DNA from: Emiliania huxleyi CCMP1516
Taxonomy: Eukaryota; Haptophyta; Isochrysidales; Noelaerhabdaceae
Direction of reading: 5' to 3'
Length of the DNA: 64,000 bases
Assembly (NCBI RefSeq): GCF_000372725.1
Contig: NW_005198243.1
Location: 357,590-421,589 of the forward strand
The notes beneath the pieces are model-generated. The model saw only the letters and a program-made list of their open reading frames with translations, was not told the DNA's origin and made no database searches. Made by a program: the position numbers and the translations under genes. Shown piece by piece: positions 43,430 to 53,736 of this stretch. Numbering within the stretch: position 1 is the first letter of the stretch; the number at the start of each line of letters is the position of its first letter.

Positions 43430-44755
43430 TCAAGCACATGCACGTGTATGCCGCGTCTCACTACGGCCTGTGACGACTGTGCAGCGCTCGGGCCACTCGC
43501 CTCTCAGCGCAGCCTCGGCGTGCACAGTCCCCGCCTCGACAATGACCACTGGCACCCCGCCCGCCGCGACGCGAGCTGCGGCGCTCAGCTTCGCCGCCAC
43601 CTACACACGAGAAGCGCGGCCGGAATCAACGACGGAAAGGCGTGCAGAGCTGCGGGCGCGCTCCGCTCGGCGGCCACCCCCCCCGTCACGTCGTGCGCCG
43701 CCGTCCGCATCTGCGGCAAGTCGACCACCTCGCCAGACGGGCCGACGACGATCCGGCGGAGGAGCGCTGCGCCGTCCTCGCCGGGCGGGCGGTCGAAGAT
43801 GCCGGCCACGTCTGTGAGGGATGACGGCGCGGGTCGGGCGGAGGGCGGCAGGCGCCTTCTAGGAGCCCTCTAGGAGCCTTCTAGCAGGCGTCTAGGAGGC
43901 GCGGCTTTCCTGTGAGGAAGACGGCGCGGGTCGGGTGGAGAGCGGCACACCTGGAAGAGGGGGGCTCTCGCCGCTGAGGCTGTGAGAAGTGTGTCGAGCA
44001 CCCGATCTTAGCGTCTCGAGTGCAAGAGCTGCGGGTGCGGAAGGAGTGGCGCGATGGTGGCGGGGAGTGCGTGGGGAGTGCGGCGCGAGTGGCGGAGAGG
44101 ACAGCCGAGTCCTGCCTCTCCTCAAGGTCACGTGTCCTTCCCGCGTCTAGGCTGCGCACAGCTCCTCGACGAGTGTGTCGCCAGACAGGATGGCGGCGCC
44201 GCGGGCTTCGTCAAAGACCGCGTCGCCGTGCAGCACAGGCACGACGCCCCGCGAGAGCAGGCTGCGCACCTCGCCGAGCGGCGCGTCTGTGTCGGTCAGC
44301 GCACCGCCGCACAAGACCCAGCGCGGGAAGGGCGGGAGGCCGCAGGCCGCGATCCCCTGCTCGAGGAGCGCGGTGAGGACGATGCCGTTCAGCCGCGTGA
44401 CCGACGATCTCGTCAGCGCAAAGCCGCGCCACGAGAAGGCGCTGTGCGCCGTGCCGCGCGAGACACCGTGCTCCCGAGCGTGAAAGTGGCCAAACGAGCC
44501 CGCGCCATGGACCAGCACCGTGCCGGCGAGGAGCGGCGACCGCGATAGCGCGCACGCCGTCTCTCGCAGAGCTGCAACACGGACGGTCTCGAAGCACGTC
44601 TTGTCGGTGACAGCCGATCCTCCTAGCTTCACGACGAGCGTGCAGCGGGCGCTCCGCAACGCACGTCGCCGCAGTCTACGGAGTTCACCGAGAAAGAGAT
44701 AAGCGCCTGCGAGAAAGACGGCACGCACAGCCTGGGGGTGCCAGCCGCCCACCAT
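43430..44755 (-). CDS. Isopentenyl phosphate kinase
   Basis: ATP-dependent kinase of the amino-acid-kinase fold converting isopentenyl phosphate to the diphosphate. Exons on the minus strand are 44160-44755, 43910-43950, 43678-43811 and 43430-43600. They join in frame to 313 residues. Motifs: VVKLGGSAVTDK (phosphate loop), LVHGAGSFGHFHA with the family's substrate-binding His, TRSSVTRLNGIVLTALL, GVVPVLHGDAVFD, ILSGDTLVEELC, TRAVFLTDVAGIFDRPP, DVTGGVAAKLSAAARVA and VVIVEAGT. The N-terminal 30 residues are hydrophobic (AVRAVFLAGAYLFLGEL), suggesting membrane attachment or targeting. Intron 43812-43909 is GA-AG and flanked by direct repeats; intron 43601-43677 is GT-AG. Links to a salvage or alternative mevalonate route of isoprenoids. 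Confidence 0.88.
43812..43909 (-). other. 98-bp GA-AG intron flanked by about 34-bp direct repeats
   Basis: About 34 bases starting at 43812 and at 43910 are near-identical (one indel, about four mismatches). Coding continuity (FLT then DVAG) requires removal of exactly this interval, giving a 5' border GAAAGC. The interior is built of CTCCTAGA/CTAGAAGG units. Confidence 0.65.
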
Positions 44756-46701
44756 GCCTCTGCTGTGCCTCTGAAGAGAGATTTGTGTTTGTGAATTGCC
44801 AAAAGCCTTTTTTCCTGCTGGCTCTTCGCCCGCCACCCTCGTGCTTCTCGAAATATCCGGGCGGTACCCTAGAGTCGGGCGGTGGTACGAAACACCTTTG
44901 TGCGGTACGGGAAGATGCGCTCGCGACCCGAAATTCGCTGCGAGAACAGGTTTTACCGTGGCGAATGCGAACCCGAATCCAAACCACCGGCACCGGAAAC
45001 GTGTGAGCGCCGGTCCCCCCCCCCTCCCCCCCCCACCACCATATTTAGGGAAGGAGGAAGCTGGTGGCTGCTCGGAGGTTCAACGGGTGGGATCTACTCG
45101 AATCCACAGGGCCAGGCCCCAGTAAGTACGCAGTAGCCTGGGGCGGGCCCCCAGGCTGATCGCGCTGAGCTTGACGGGTGTAGTCTCTCACTGCACTCTC
45201 CGCCCGGACGCCGGACCCTCTCGATCGCTCCACCGCTACCACACCACAACCTCTGCCAAAGCCACTCGCCGATTCTTTTGTGGTATCTCCCTCTGAAAAA
45301 GAAAGGGCGCGCCGCGACGGGAGACAGTTGACACTGTCGCACTCCGTGGATCGCGACCGGGGCGCACGGGCTCTCATTGTCGGGGCGGGCGCGCGCGCGG
45401 GTTCCGGTGATACAGCAGCTGATGTGGCGGGGCACAGCAGCGTGCACGGTGGGTGTGCCACCGTCTCGGCGCGGTCCGCCCTCTCTGCGGTGTTGACGCG
45501 CCTGAGTTCGGAGGCCGCCCCCTGACCACCACCGATCGTGCGCGGATACGGGAGCGGGAGCGGGAGCGGTCCGAGCCATGGCGATACGAGCACGCGCGCC
45601 ACCGCATGCGATCCACGGTTCGCCGCTCCCAGGTGCCCCTCCCCTGCCCTCCCCTGCGCGCTCGCGCCCGCACGCGCGCATTGCAAAAGACCCCTGCTGC
45701 GCGCCCTGGGTGCTGACAGTCTGACAGCAAACCCCGGACAGCGCCTGACAGTGCCCGACAGTCTGACAGCGCTGACAGCACTTTCTCTGACAGTCTGACA
45801 GCACGTATCTGACAGCCTGACAGCAGAGCCTGAACAGCAAGTCGACTGGCGTGAGCAGCAGCAGCAGCGCGACTGGCGTGAGCAGCAGCAGCCCGGCGGC
45901 GGCGAGGATTGCAGCGTGCCGAGTTATGAGCATGGCATGAGCGGCGAAATTCTTTTTTCCATCATGTACTACCCTACCTATCGCGGGCGCCAACCGCCAG
46001 GCTCCGTGCCCCACCTACCTACCTATTGCGGGGGGGCGTCTTCACGGAGGTGTTAGGTAGGGCGGGGTATAAGGTGCCAGAGACCTCCAGTGGGTAGGTA
46101 GGTGGTGCGTGTTTTCCTCCCTGACCAGCCGCCGTGCCGTTAGGGGGAGAGCGCTTCGCGCCCAAGTCGCCGGGCTCGACCGGCATGCAGTGCCAGTGGC
46201 AAAGTGAGCTCGCCGCGGACGCGCCAATCATCATACTCGAGGGGTGCTGCGCGCACGACCACGGTCGCACAGCTTTCCGCTGTCCTCGCTGCCGCGTCTC
46301 ACAAATCGCGCGTTCCTTTTGCCAAAGCCTTTGCTTTGCGGTTCTCGGCCCGTCCCTGCACCGCCCCGGGCCGCGACGGCTCTCTCCAGAACTCCAGACA
46401 GATCTCAAAATAAATAAAAACGGACACCTCTCTTCTCTCTACTGCTGTGAGATGGGTAAAAAGGAACAGGTCCCCGCCCGTGCCACACACAGATAGGTGA
46501 TCTGTGATCTGTGAGGGTCCGCCCGCAGGCGCATTTTGTATACCGAGGCGGTGCCCGGTGCCGAGAACCTGTTCGGACCCGTTGAGACACAGATAGGTAG
46601 GTAGGGGCCGAGTTTTAGAGCTAGCGACGGCAAGGAGCCCGAAACCTGGAACCGCGACCAATGCAAACGAAAGGCATTTGCTAGCGTGCGGACGCGTGCG
46701 A
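44756..46701. other. No supported gene; tandem and inverted repeats
   Basis: Holds CTGACAGT-type tandem units (45712-45832) and two 20-base (CAG)-rich near-copies at 45848-45895. It also has an inverted pair of CCTACCTACC/GGTAGGTAGG at 46011-46026 and 46093-46109. A minus frame (45094-46014) has a hydrophobic N-terminus but is translated repeat downstream, so I do not call it. Confidence 0.4.
46505..46565. repeat. 61-bp dispersed repeat, copy 2 (inverted)
   Basis: Exact inverse copy of 9735-9795. Adjacent 46425-46466 matches 40842-40883, so pieces of one larger interspersed element are spread over the window. Confidence 0.75.
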
Positions 46702-47354
46702 TCAGGGAATCATCGTCCGCCCGTCGACGCACGAGGCATAGAGCTCATTCACGGCGGGGAAGGCCTTGATCTTGTCCCACCAGGCCGTCAGGCTCTTGTA
46801 CTCCGAAAAGTCGATCTGCTTCTTGACCACCCACTCGAAAGCAAACACGCCGTGGAAGTCGGCAATCGTCGGGGACGCGGTGCCGGCGGCCCAGCCCGTG
46901 CCGCCAGCGGCAATCTTCTTGTCGAGGTATGAGAACCACTTGTCCTTGCGTTCCTTGTCGTCCACAAACTTGGCGTGCTCGCCGAAGATGTCATTAAAGT
47001 CGAGCATTGCCTGCCGCGTGCGTGGGCAGCTGTGAGATGCATACACACGGTGAGGAGCCGCATGTCCAGCGAGAGAGCCCGATCCTGCTGCACTCTCGCC
47101 TTCTCCGCAAAGGTCGCGCCGCCTAAGTTGAACTTTTCGCCCAGCGCAGTCAGACAAGCCGGCGCCTGGCCCACGACTACGCCATCGCCCAAGTCGACGG
47201 CGGGCGGAGCAAAGGAGCTGAGCTCTGGCCGGGCGTTCGGCCCGGCCTCCGCGTACGCGACGCCGGCCGCCTTGAGCGTCGCGTAAATGCCGATGGCTCG
47301 CCCGTACATGTTCATCCCGCCGGCAGGGCCCCAATAGTAGACGGTGATGGTCAT
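46702..47354 (-). CDS. Glutathione S-transferase
   Basis: Exons 47049-47354 and 46702-47010 with a 38-bp GT-AG intron give 204 residues, the usual GST length. The N-terminal thioredoxin fold starts MTITVYYWGPAGGMNMYGRA and contains VVVGQAPACLTALGEKFNLG, where the cis-Pro and Gln/Ser contacts to glutathione are expected. The C-terminal helical domain has IADFHGVFAFEWVVKKQIDF with the N-capping Asp of the family, and ends DGRTMIP. It resembles sigma/mu-like cytosolic GSTs more than plant tau types. Role: conjugation of glutathione to electrophiles. The shared leader block lies upstream. Confidence 0.82.
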
Positions 47355-47482
47355 CAGGAAACGCTCGAGCCGTCGGAGCTGTGAGTACAATAATCCTCGG
47401 CCGGCGTCGTCGTCCAGTTGCGGCGAGCGCAAGAAAAAAGAAGGGGCGGCCGCGCACTGCACTAACACAGGTACACCGAGAG

Positions 47483-47535
47483 AGAGAAAGCGGATACGAA
47501 ACAAGAACACCACGCACTCTCTCACATGACAAGCG
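47483..47535 (-). promoter_or_regulatory. Conserved leader/promoter block, GST copy
   Basis: Counterpart of 40371-40432, 130-180 bases upstream of the GST ATG and in the same orientation relative to the gene. Confidence 0.5.
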
Positions 47536-48205
47536 ATCCCACGTCAGCGCGAATGTGGGGACTCCCGCCCTCCGCCCTCGCCCCCCGCCCCTGTCCTGGC
47601 TGGCCTGGGTGGCATCTCCTCATCATCACGCGCCAGGCGGGAGGGAAGTGGACGGGGCCCTGAGCCGACCTAGCCCTAAACGGAATGGGGCGCCCAACAC
47701 GTGCCCGGATTACTGTGCCTTCCCCGGGTGCAGCCTTTCGGTTCGTGAAGGGTCGGTGCGTGTCGTGACCCCCTGGAACACCCGTACCCCCGCACCATCT
47801 CCGTCGCTTGGTTCCATAACCTCTGCCACCACCGGGAGGCGGCCAGGGCTTCATAGACTCGGTCGAGAGACCCCAGATTGGCATCCATGCCTCTCTGGAC
47901 AGGGTGGCCCGCCACAACGACCCCTGGAATTGCGACTCGCCGCTTTCCTCCCGCTGTGAAATCCTGTGTGAGCTCTGTGTCTTGATTTGCCAACAACATA
48001 CCTAAAACATGATTACATTTGTTGTTGATTACATGAAGGGTGGGGGGGGCCGTCGCCGTCCGCAGAGCTAGGCGGCGCGGGCACCCCCCACTGGGGCCGA
48101 GCGTAAGAAGCCGTTTGCCTCTTGCTTTTGGCGAACACGTGGAGGAACTGCTTGGTGGGCGGCGCAATGCCTCCCAAAGTTTCCACGTACCACACGAGCG
48201 GGAGG
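47536..48205. other. No supported gene
   Basis: The minus frame 47676-48419 has a few protein-like stretches (VAIPGVVVAGHPVQRGMDAN) but no family. It includes a 30-base near-copy (about 47978-48010) of the sequence left of the inverted-repeat element at 571-600. Confidence 0.3.
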
Positions 48206-48424
48206 TCGTCAGTACTGCTACGCATATGTAATCGCCCAGAATGCACAGATCGGCCATGTTATGTAAATACGCGCCCGCGATCCATAGTGCGTCGGCCAGA
48301 CGTCGCGTATTTCGGTGTCGTGCCCGAGCCAAGTGGCGCCTGAGGGAGCTACAAATGTCTTGCGTATTACGAATCTGTCTTCTGCATCCACCTTCGGCCG
48401 ATCGGGGTGTGCCTCTCAAGGCGC

Positions 48425-49090
48425 GCTACGCCCCACGTACTACGCACACGCATTCCGGATTCGAGTGAGAAGTGGTGGCCGACGGGGGTTACGCCTCACG
48501 CATTACGCATACGCTTGATGCATTCGCACGCCCAAGGTGTCGGAGAGGGCCTACGCACCACGTACTACGCACACGCATTCCGGATTCGAGTGAGAAGTGG
48601 CGGCCGGCGGGGGTTACGCCTCACGTATTACGCATACGTTTTACGCATTCGCACGCCCAAGGTGTCGGAGAGGGCCTACGCACCACGTACTACGCACACG
48701 CATTCCGGATTCGAGTGAGAAGTGGTGGCTGACGGGGGTTACGCCTCACGTATTACGCATACGTTTTACGCATTCGCACGCCCAAGCTGTCGGAGAGGGC
48801 CTACGCACCACGTACTACGCACACGCATTCCGGATTCGAGTGAGAAGTGGCGGCCGACGGGGGTTACGCCTCACGTATTACGCATACGTTTTACGCATTC
48901 GCACGCCCAAGGTGTCGGAGAGGGCCTACGCACCACGTACTACGCACACGCATTCCGGATTCGAGTGAGAAGTGGCGGCCGACGGGGGTTACGCCTCACG
49001 CATTACGCATACGTATTACGCATTTGCACGCCCAAGTTGTCGGAGAGGGCTTACGCACCACGTATTACGCATACGTATTACGCATCCCCC
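48425..49090. repeat. 125-bp tandem repeat, five copies
   Basis: The period is 125 bp throughout (equivalent points at 48472, 48597, 48722, 48847 and 48972), with few substitutions. Each unit contains TACGCCTCACGTATTACGCA and ACGCACCACGTACTACGCAC. It stays open in several frames because 125 is not a multiple of three, so translation gives no support for coding. Confidence 0.9.
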
Positions 49091-49650
49091 CCCAACCCCC
49101 TTTATGTGCGCGCACTGGCGCTGCCGCTCGGGCTGCCATAAGTTGGCTAGGGTTGTATGTGCGCTGGTAACAACAGACTCGGGCATAGCCCTCGACAGCC
49201 ACCCCCTAACCCCCCCCCCCCCCCCCTTTTTTGTGGGCCCCCGGGGCCTCCCCCTGGGGCTCCCAAAATTTGGCAAGGGTTTTATTTGCGGTGGTAAAAA
49301 AAGATTGGGGAAAAGCCCTTGAAAACCCCCCCTTAACCCCCCCCCCCCCCCCTTTATGTGGGCGCACTGGGGCTCCCCCTCGGGCTCCCAAAAGTTGGCT
49401 AGGGTTGTATGTGCGCTGGTAACAAAAGATTGGGGAATAGCCCTTGAAAGCCACCCCTAACCCCCCCCCCCCCCCCCCCCTTTATGTGCGCGCACTGGCG
49501 CTGCCGCTCGGGCTGCCATAAGTTGGCTAGGGTTGTATGTGCGCTGGTAACAACAGACTCGGGCATAGCCCTCGACAGCCACCCCCTAACCCCCCACCCA
49601 CCCCCCTTTATGTGCGCGCACTGGCGCTGCCGCTCGGGCTGCCATAAGTT
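49087..49650. repeat. 126-129-bp C-rich tandem repeat, five copies
   Basis: Units begin near 49100, 49226, 49352, 49481 and 49607. Each has a C run, TTTATGTG, a GGTTGTATGTGCGCTGGTAA segment and a CCCTAACCCC-like end. Copies 2 and 3 differ from the others mainly by loss of isolated bases into G, C and A runs, a pattern expected from poor base calling as well as true divergence. Confidence 0.85.
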
Positions 49651-50654
49651 GGCTAGCACCACTAGCTCCGATCCGTTTTATTCCTTAATAGGCGGGGAAC
49701 GGCAATCAGCCCTCCGGCATCGGAGCATTTGCCAACATGCTCTTCCGCCGCCCATCGGCGTGAGCGGACTGAAGTGTGTGGAGCATTCGTCGGCGCGCCG
49801 CCCCGCCGTGCCTCCACGCAGCGCCACTCCCCCGGCACGCGCGACAGCTGCAAAGGTCCTCCTCGGGCCTAGACTCTAGTCAGCGTCGTGCGAGCCATCT
49901 TTGTGTGTGTGAGGGGATATGACTGCGGGCCTCGCCTGCTCGGCCGCCTCTCCTTTCCTCTCCCGTCGCCGACGCGAAGGGGCGAGGGGTCGGGGCGAGG
50001 CCCGCGCGCCTCTGCAATCTGCTGTGTGTGGGTCCTGTGAGACCTCGAGGGAACTGTTTGACTGTCGGCGGAGAAGGTGTCTCTCTTGGCACTTCACTGC
50101 CATCGTCTTTGTACAATTTATGCTTTGTAACATTGCCTTGGACTACGAAGGATGAAAAATACGTAATGCGTAATGCGTATGCGTGATACGTAGGGGGGGG
50201 GGGGGCTCGGGGGCGCGCGGGGCGAGATACATAATCCGGAAACGTGAGACGTGGTACGTAAGGCACCCGCCGCGCGGGCCATTGCACCGTCCCCGGGGCA
50301 AAGCTTTGCGGTGAAAAGGACGTATGCGTAATGCGGATACGTGATACGTCGAAGACGCCCCGCCCTCCGTGGGCCGCGGCGCACCGGCGGAGATCTCCAT
50401 AATCCGTATACGTGACACGTGGTACGTATGAGGCAACCACAGGGCCATCGCACCGTCACGCACGCGATGATTACGTGTATGTATTGACGTTTTCTATTTA
50501 TTTTTGAAGGGGGAGGCGTTCGACGGGCTGCGTAATGCGACGCATTTGGACTGGCAAGTGACGTACACGCACCGAGTTTACGTATTCCCGAGAGGGCGTA
50601 ATGTGATGCGTATGCATATGGGCCTCCGTGCATATGCGTAGCAGTACTGACGAC

Positions 50655-51295
50655 GATTGACACGAGCACCAAGCCGCGTTATGGCTTTCTTGACCCACTT
50701 CGCGTCGTAGCAAGAAAAAGAAGAGGGGGCAGAAGAAGGATATTTTTGCTCGTTTGTGTTTTCTTGACACAAAGTATGTGTGTGGATGAAAAAGAAAAAT
50801 ATAAAATATCTGTTTGACGCGCGACTCAAGCACAGCGCCCAACACAACCCACACGTTGACCGCCCACCCGCAGAGAGGGCGGGCCGGGAGAGACATGCAC
50901 CATCCGGTTGCCCGGCCGCGGTCGATAGCCCTACGCGGCCGCCTCCGCTGCCGGGGCAGGCGCCTCCTCCACTCCTCCGCGGCCGGAGGTGTAGGCGCCT
51001 GTCGGACAGAGAGGGAGAGCACAGGTGCTGATCAGAGTTTGCCAGAGTGAGCGAGCGAGAAAACGGGAGAGGGAGAAGGGGGAAGGGGGGGGGGGGGGGG
51101 AGCTGCCCTGAGGGTTTGTCTGTAGGGTGGGAGTGAGGGCGGTCTGCAGGGTGGGCACACGCGACTGGTGCACACGCGACTGGTGCGGTGGGTGCGGCGA
51201 GGTGCGACAATGGCGAAGCGCTGCGCGCGGGGCCGCGAGAGTGGCGCTGCGAGCAGGGCTGCGCGGGCTTCGAGCGTGTCGCGGGCGCGAGTCTT
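50655..51295. other. No supported gene
   Basis: Includes a 15-base G run (51086-51100) and a doubled CACACGCGACTGGTG near 51156-51184. No coding signal seen. Confidence 0.4.
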
Positions 51296-51732
51296 TCAAA
51301 GACGGCGAGAGGGCGCGCCGAGGTCTGCGTCGAGCTCCTCCGCCGTGGGCTTCTTCTCGGGCTCCTTCTTCTTCTTCTCCTTCTTGGCCACGCCCTTGGA
51401 CGCCGGCTTCGCCGCGCCCTTCCCGCCGCCGCCCTTCCCGCTCATCGAGAGCACCAGCTGCGCAAACTCTTTTAGTGACTCGTTCGGGATGCCAATCTGC
51501 CCCGAGTTGGCGCCCCACTTGTGCTGCACGAAGAGGCCGTCAGCCACCTGCGGGCCGATGCGCACGCCAGCGTCGACCGGAGCGGGCGGCGAGGGCGTGC
51601 TCTGCGAGGAGAGCATGGCCGAGGACCAGGAGTTTGGCGAGCTGCGCCAGCGGTGTGTGCTGCTGGGCAAGCACGGGCCTTGGTGAAGATGAAGGTTCCC
51701 TTCTTGTTGGTCTGGAGCTTCTTCTCGGCGGG

Positions 51733-51765
<33 letters not shown>

Positions 51766-51795
51766 CTTCCCAGTGCCGGGCGTCCTCTTGACCAT
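51296..51795 (-). CDS. Small Lys/Gly-rich protein, unknown
   Basis: Exon 1 (51679-51795) encodes MVKRTPGTGKGGGG and KKLQTNKKGTFIFTK. A 77-bp GC-AG intron (51602-51678) is followed by an exon with VDAGVRIGPQVADGLFVQHK and SGQIGIPNESLKEFAQLVLS, then a Gly/Lys-rich stretch. That exon ends KKPTAEELDADL, similar to the C-terminal L-D-x-x-L-D motif of FoP/ALY-type mRNA-export proteins. The last codons before 51296 may be intron, since that motif normally continues with A-Y. Nucleic-acid binding is inference from composition. Confidence 0.45.
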
Positions 51796-51849
51796 CAGGG
51801 AGCACCGGCGGGTGAGCAAACCGCGTCCTGGCCCCCTCCTGTCTGGTGA

Positions 51850-53736
51850 GACAGGTCGCGTTTATTTTTGCTTGGCCGGACATCATGACGGGGTAGGTAG
51901 GGTAGGGTCTGGGCCCTCCCGTCGGGTTTTTCCCTCTCTCACGCCGGAATTTTCACAGCAGAAAAAGAATTTTTCCGCCCAAATCACGATGTCAACCCTC
52001 CCCAAGTCGTTGATCTGGTGCTTGTAGGGCTTGAGAGTGGCCTGCCATGTCACAGGAAGGACTGTGGTTGCAGGATAGTACCACCAGCCATCACTTTAGT
52101 TGGTATAGTACCCCACCTTCACCCAGCCCGTGATTTCTTTTTTAGTTTCCCATAAGTAAGGTAGGTACGTGTCACCAATGTGGGACCAGTGCAGCATCGC
52201 GCCATCGACAGCTCTGAACTCAGAACTGCGCCTCACCACTGACCGGGAAGGCCGCCAAGTGGGCCAGCACCGGTCACACATTGTGGCAGCAGTCAGCAGT
52301 GCATGTCTGATAGCTAGACCTAAGAGCAGCAGCATCAGGGTCGCAGGGTCGGATCGTGTCCTCTGGGCCGGCGCGGGGGCCCCAGAGGGTGTCCATGCGG
52401 GGGGGAGATGGGGTCCCATGGCCCGCCGCAGGCGCCGATTTTTTTGGATTGTTTTTCTTTTTTGGAGTTTTTTACTTGTTTTCATGGGAATTCGGCGTAC
52501 TTGCGGCCATGCTATCACGCCTTGCGACAGCCTGTCGGCGCAGCTGACCGTGCCATGATGCACAATTGATCACCTGCATAGCTCGCGGCCTTAGTATCAA
52601 GCATTCAGTGACGACCTGATCGTACGGCCAGTAGGAAGGTGTCCTTCCATCGTGTGCACGCTTCTGGCGCAATGCGCGTCACCTCGGATTGGCTGCTGGC
52701 ACTCTCGAGGCTATGCCTACACAGCCTCGCGCGCATGGGCAGTCAAGAGGGACCACGCACCTTCTCAGGACAGCGCCGGTGCCTCTCTCTTGGACCGGCA
52801 AACGTGGTGGTATCGTGTCACCAATGTGGGACCAGTGCGGCATCGCGCCATCGACAGCTCTGAACTGCGCCTCACCACTGACCGGGAAGGCCGCCAAGTG
52901 GGCCAGCACAGGTCGCACATTGTGGCAGCAGTCAGCAGTGCATGGCTGATAGCTAGAGCAGCAGCGTCAGGGTCGCAGGGTCGGATCGTGTCAAGCCTCT
53001 CGCCCGGCCGGCCGCGTGCAGACGTCGGCCTGTCTGCTGTCTGGAGTGATCTGTCGGCGGTCAGTACGACCGATCAGGTCGGAGATTTCTGATGGTTGGA
53101 GGGTCTATCTGTATGTACTCCTCGAGATCTTTCCAAATCTGCCCTCTACTTAACCGTACTTAATCGGGAAGTTGGTGCTAGTGGAGACTAGTGGAGCCGG
53201 GGCCCCGTTTCCGCACTGCGGCGCGGCGCACGGTGCCTCCGGGGGGCCCCGCGCCGGCCCAGAGATCGTGTCAAGCCTCTCGCCCGGCCGGCCGCGTGCA
53301 GACGTCGGCCTGTCTGCTGTCTGGAGTTATCCGTCGGCGGTCAGTACGACCGATCAGGTTGGAGTTTTCTGATGGTTAGAGGGTCTATCTGTATGTACTC
53401 CTCGAGATCTCTCCAAATCTGCCCTCTGATTAACTTAGCTTAATCGGGAAGTTGGTAGTATGAGCGAGTATGAGCGCCGAGGTGCCCCGGGCGCCCGCGT
53501 GTTTAACTGGGCCGTTTCCGCTGTGACTGCTAGCCAGCTGTGTGAAAAACAAATACATCCAGGGGGCGGGCAGAGCGGTGGGCGGTGGAAGGACGTTCGG
53601 TGTTTTCTTTCTTTTCCTGCGTCAAGAATGTCTGATCAAGAGATCACTCACTCCCAGACTCACTCACTCACATACACATTGTCATGCCCCCCTGTGTGTC
53701 GCCGCGCTGCACGTTTGCGCACGATCGCGCAACCGA
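51850..53736. repeat. Duplicated non-coding blocks
   Basis: About 180 bp at 52170-52353 recur at 52813-52994 in direct orientation. About 180 bp at 52986-53168 recur at 53266-53455. A GC-rich block at 52359-52390 recurs inverted at 53230-53265. Identity is about 93-95 percent by eye. No gene is supported in the interval. Confidence 0.6.

Larger units (their letters stand above)
48206..50654. repeat. TACG-rich block bounded by a 24-bp perfect inverted repeat
   Basis: Bases 48206-48229 and 50631-50654 are exact inverse copies (they contain CAGTACTGCTACGCATATG). Between them ACGCAT, TACGTA and ACGTGGTACGTA motifs recur on both strands, as a tandem array on the left (48425-49090) and scattered on the right (50155-50600). 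The right part is also interrupted by a second array (49087-49650) and by an unstructured stretch (49660-50150). No gene is supported. Confidence 0.6.

Noticed and set aside
45094-46014. 306-codon minus frame with hydrophobic N-terminus
   Set aside because: Much of it is translated CTGACAGT tandem repeat and the rest has no motif.
48425-49141. Repeated plus frames over the 125-bp array
   Set aside because: A 125-bp period shifts frame in every unit; the frames are a by-product of repeat sequence lacking stops.
48425-49650. CRISPR-like array
   Set aside because: Whole units repeat without unique spacers, the genome is eukaryotic and no cas gene is present.
49087-49650. Telomere or subtelomere end
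   Set aside because: CCCTAAC occurs once per unit rather than in tandem, and genes continue on both sides.
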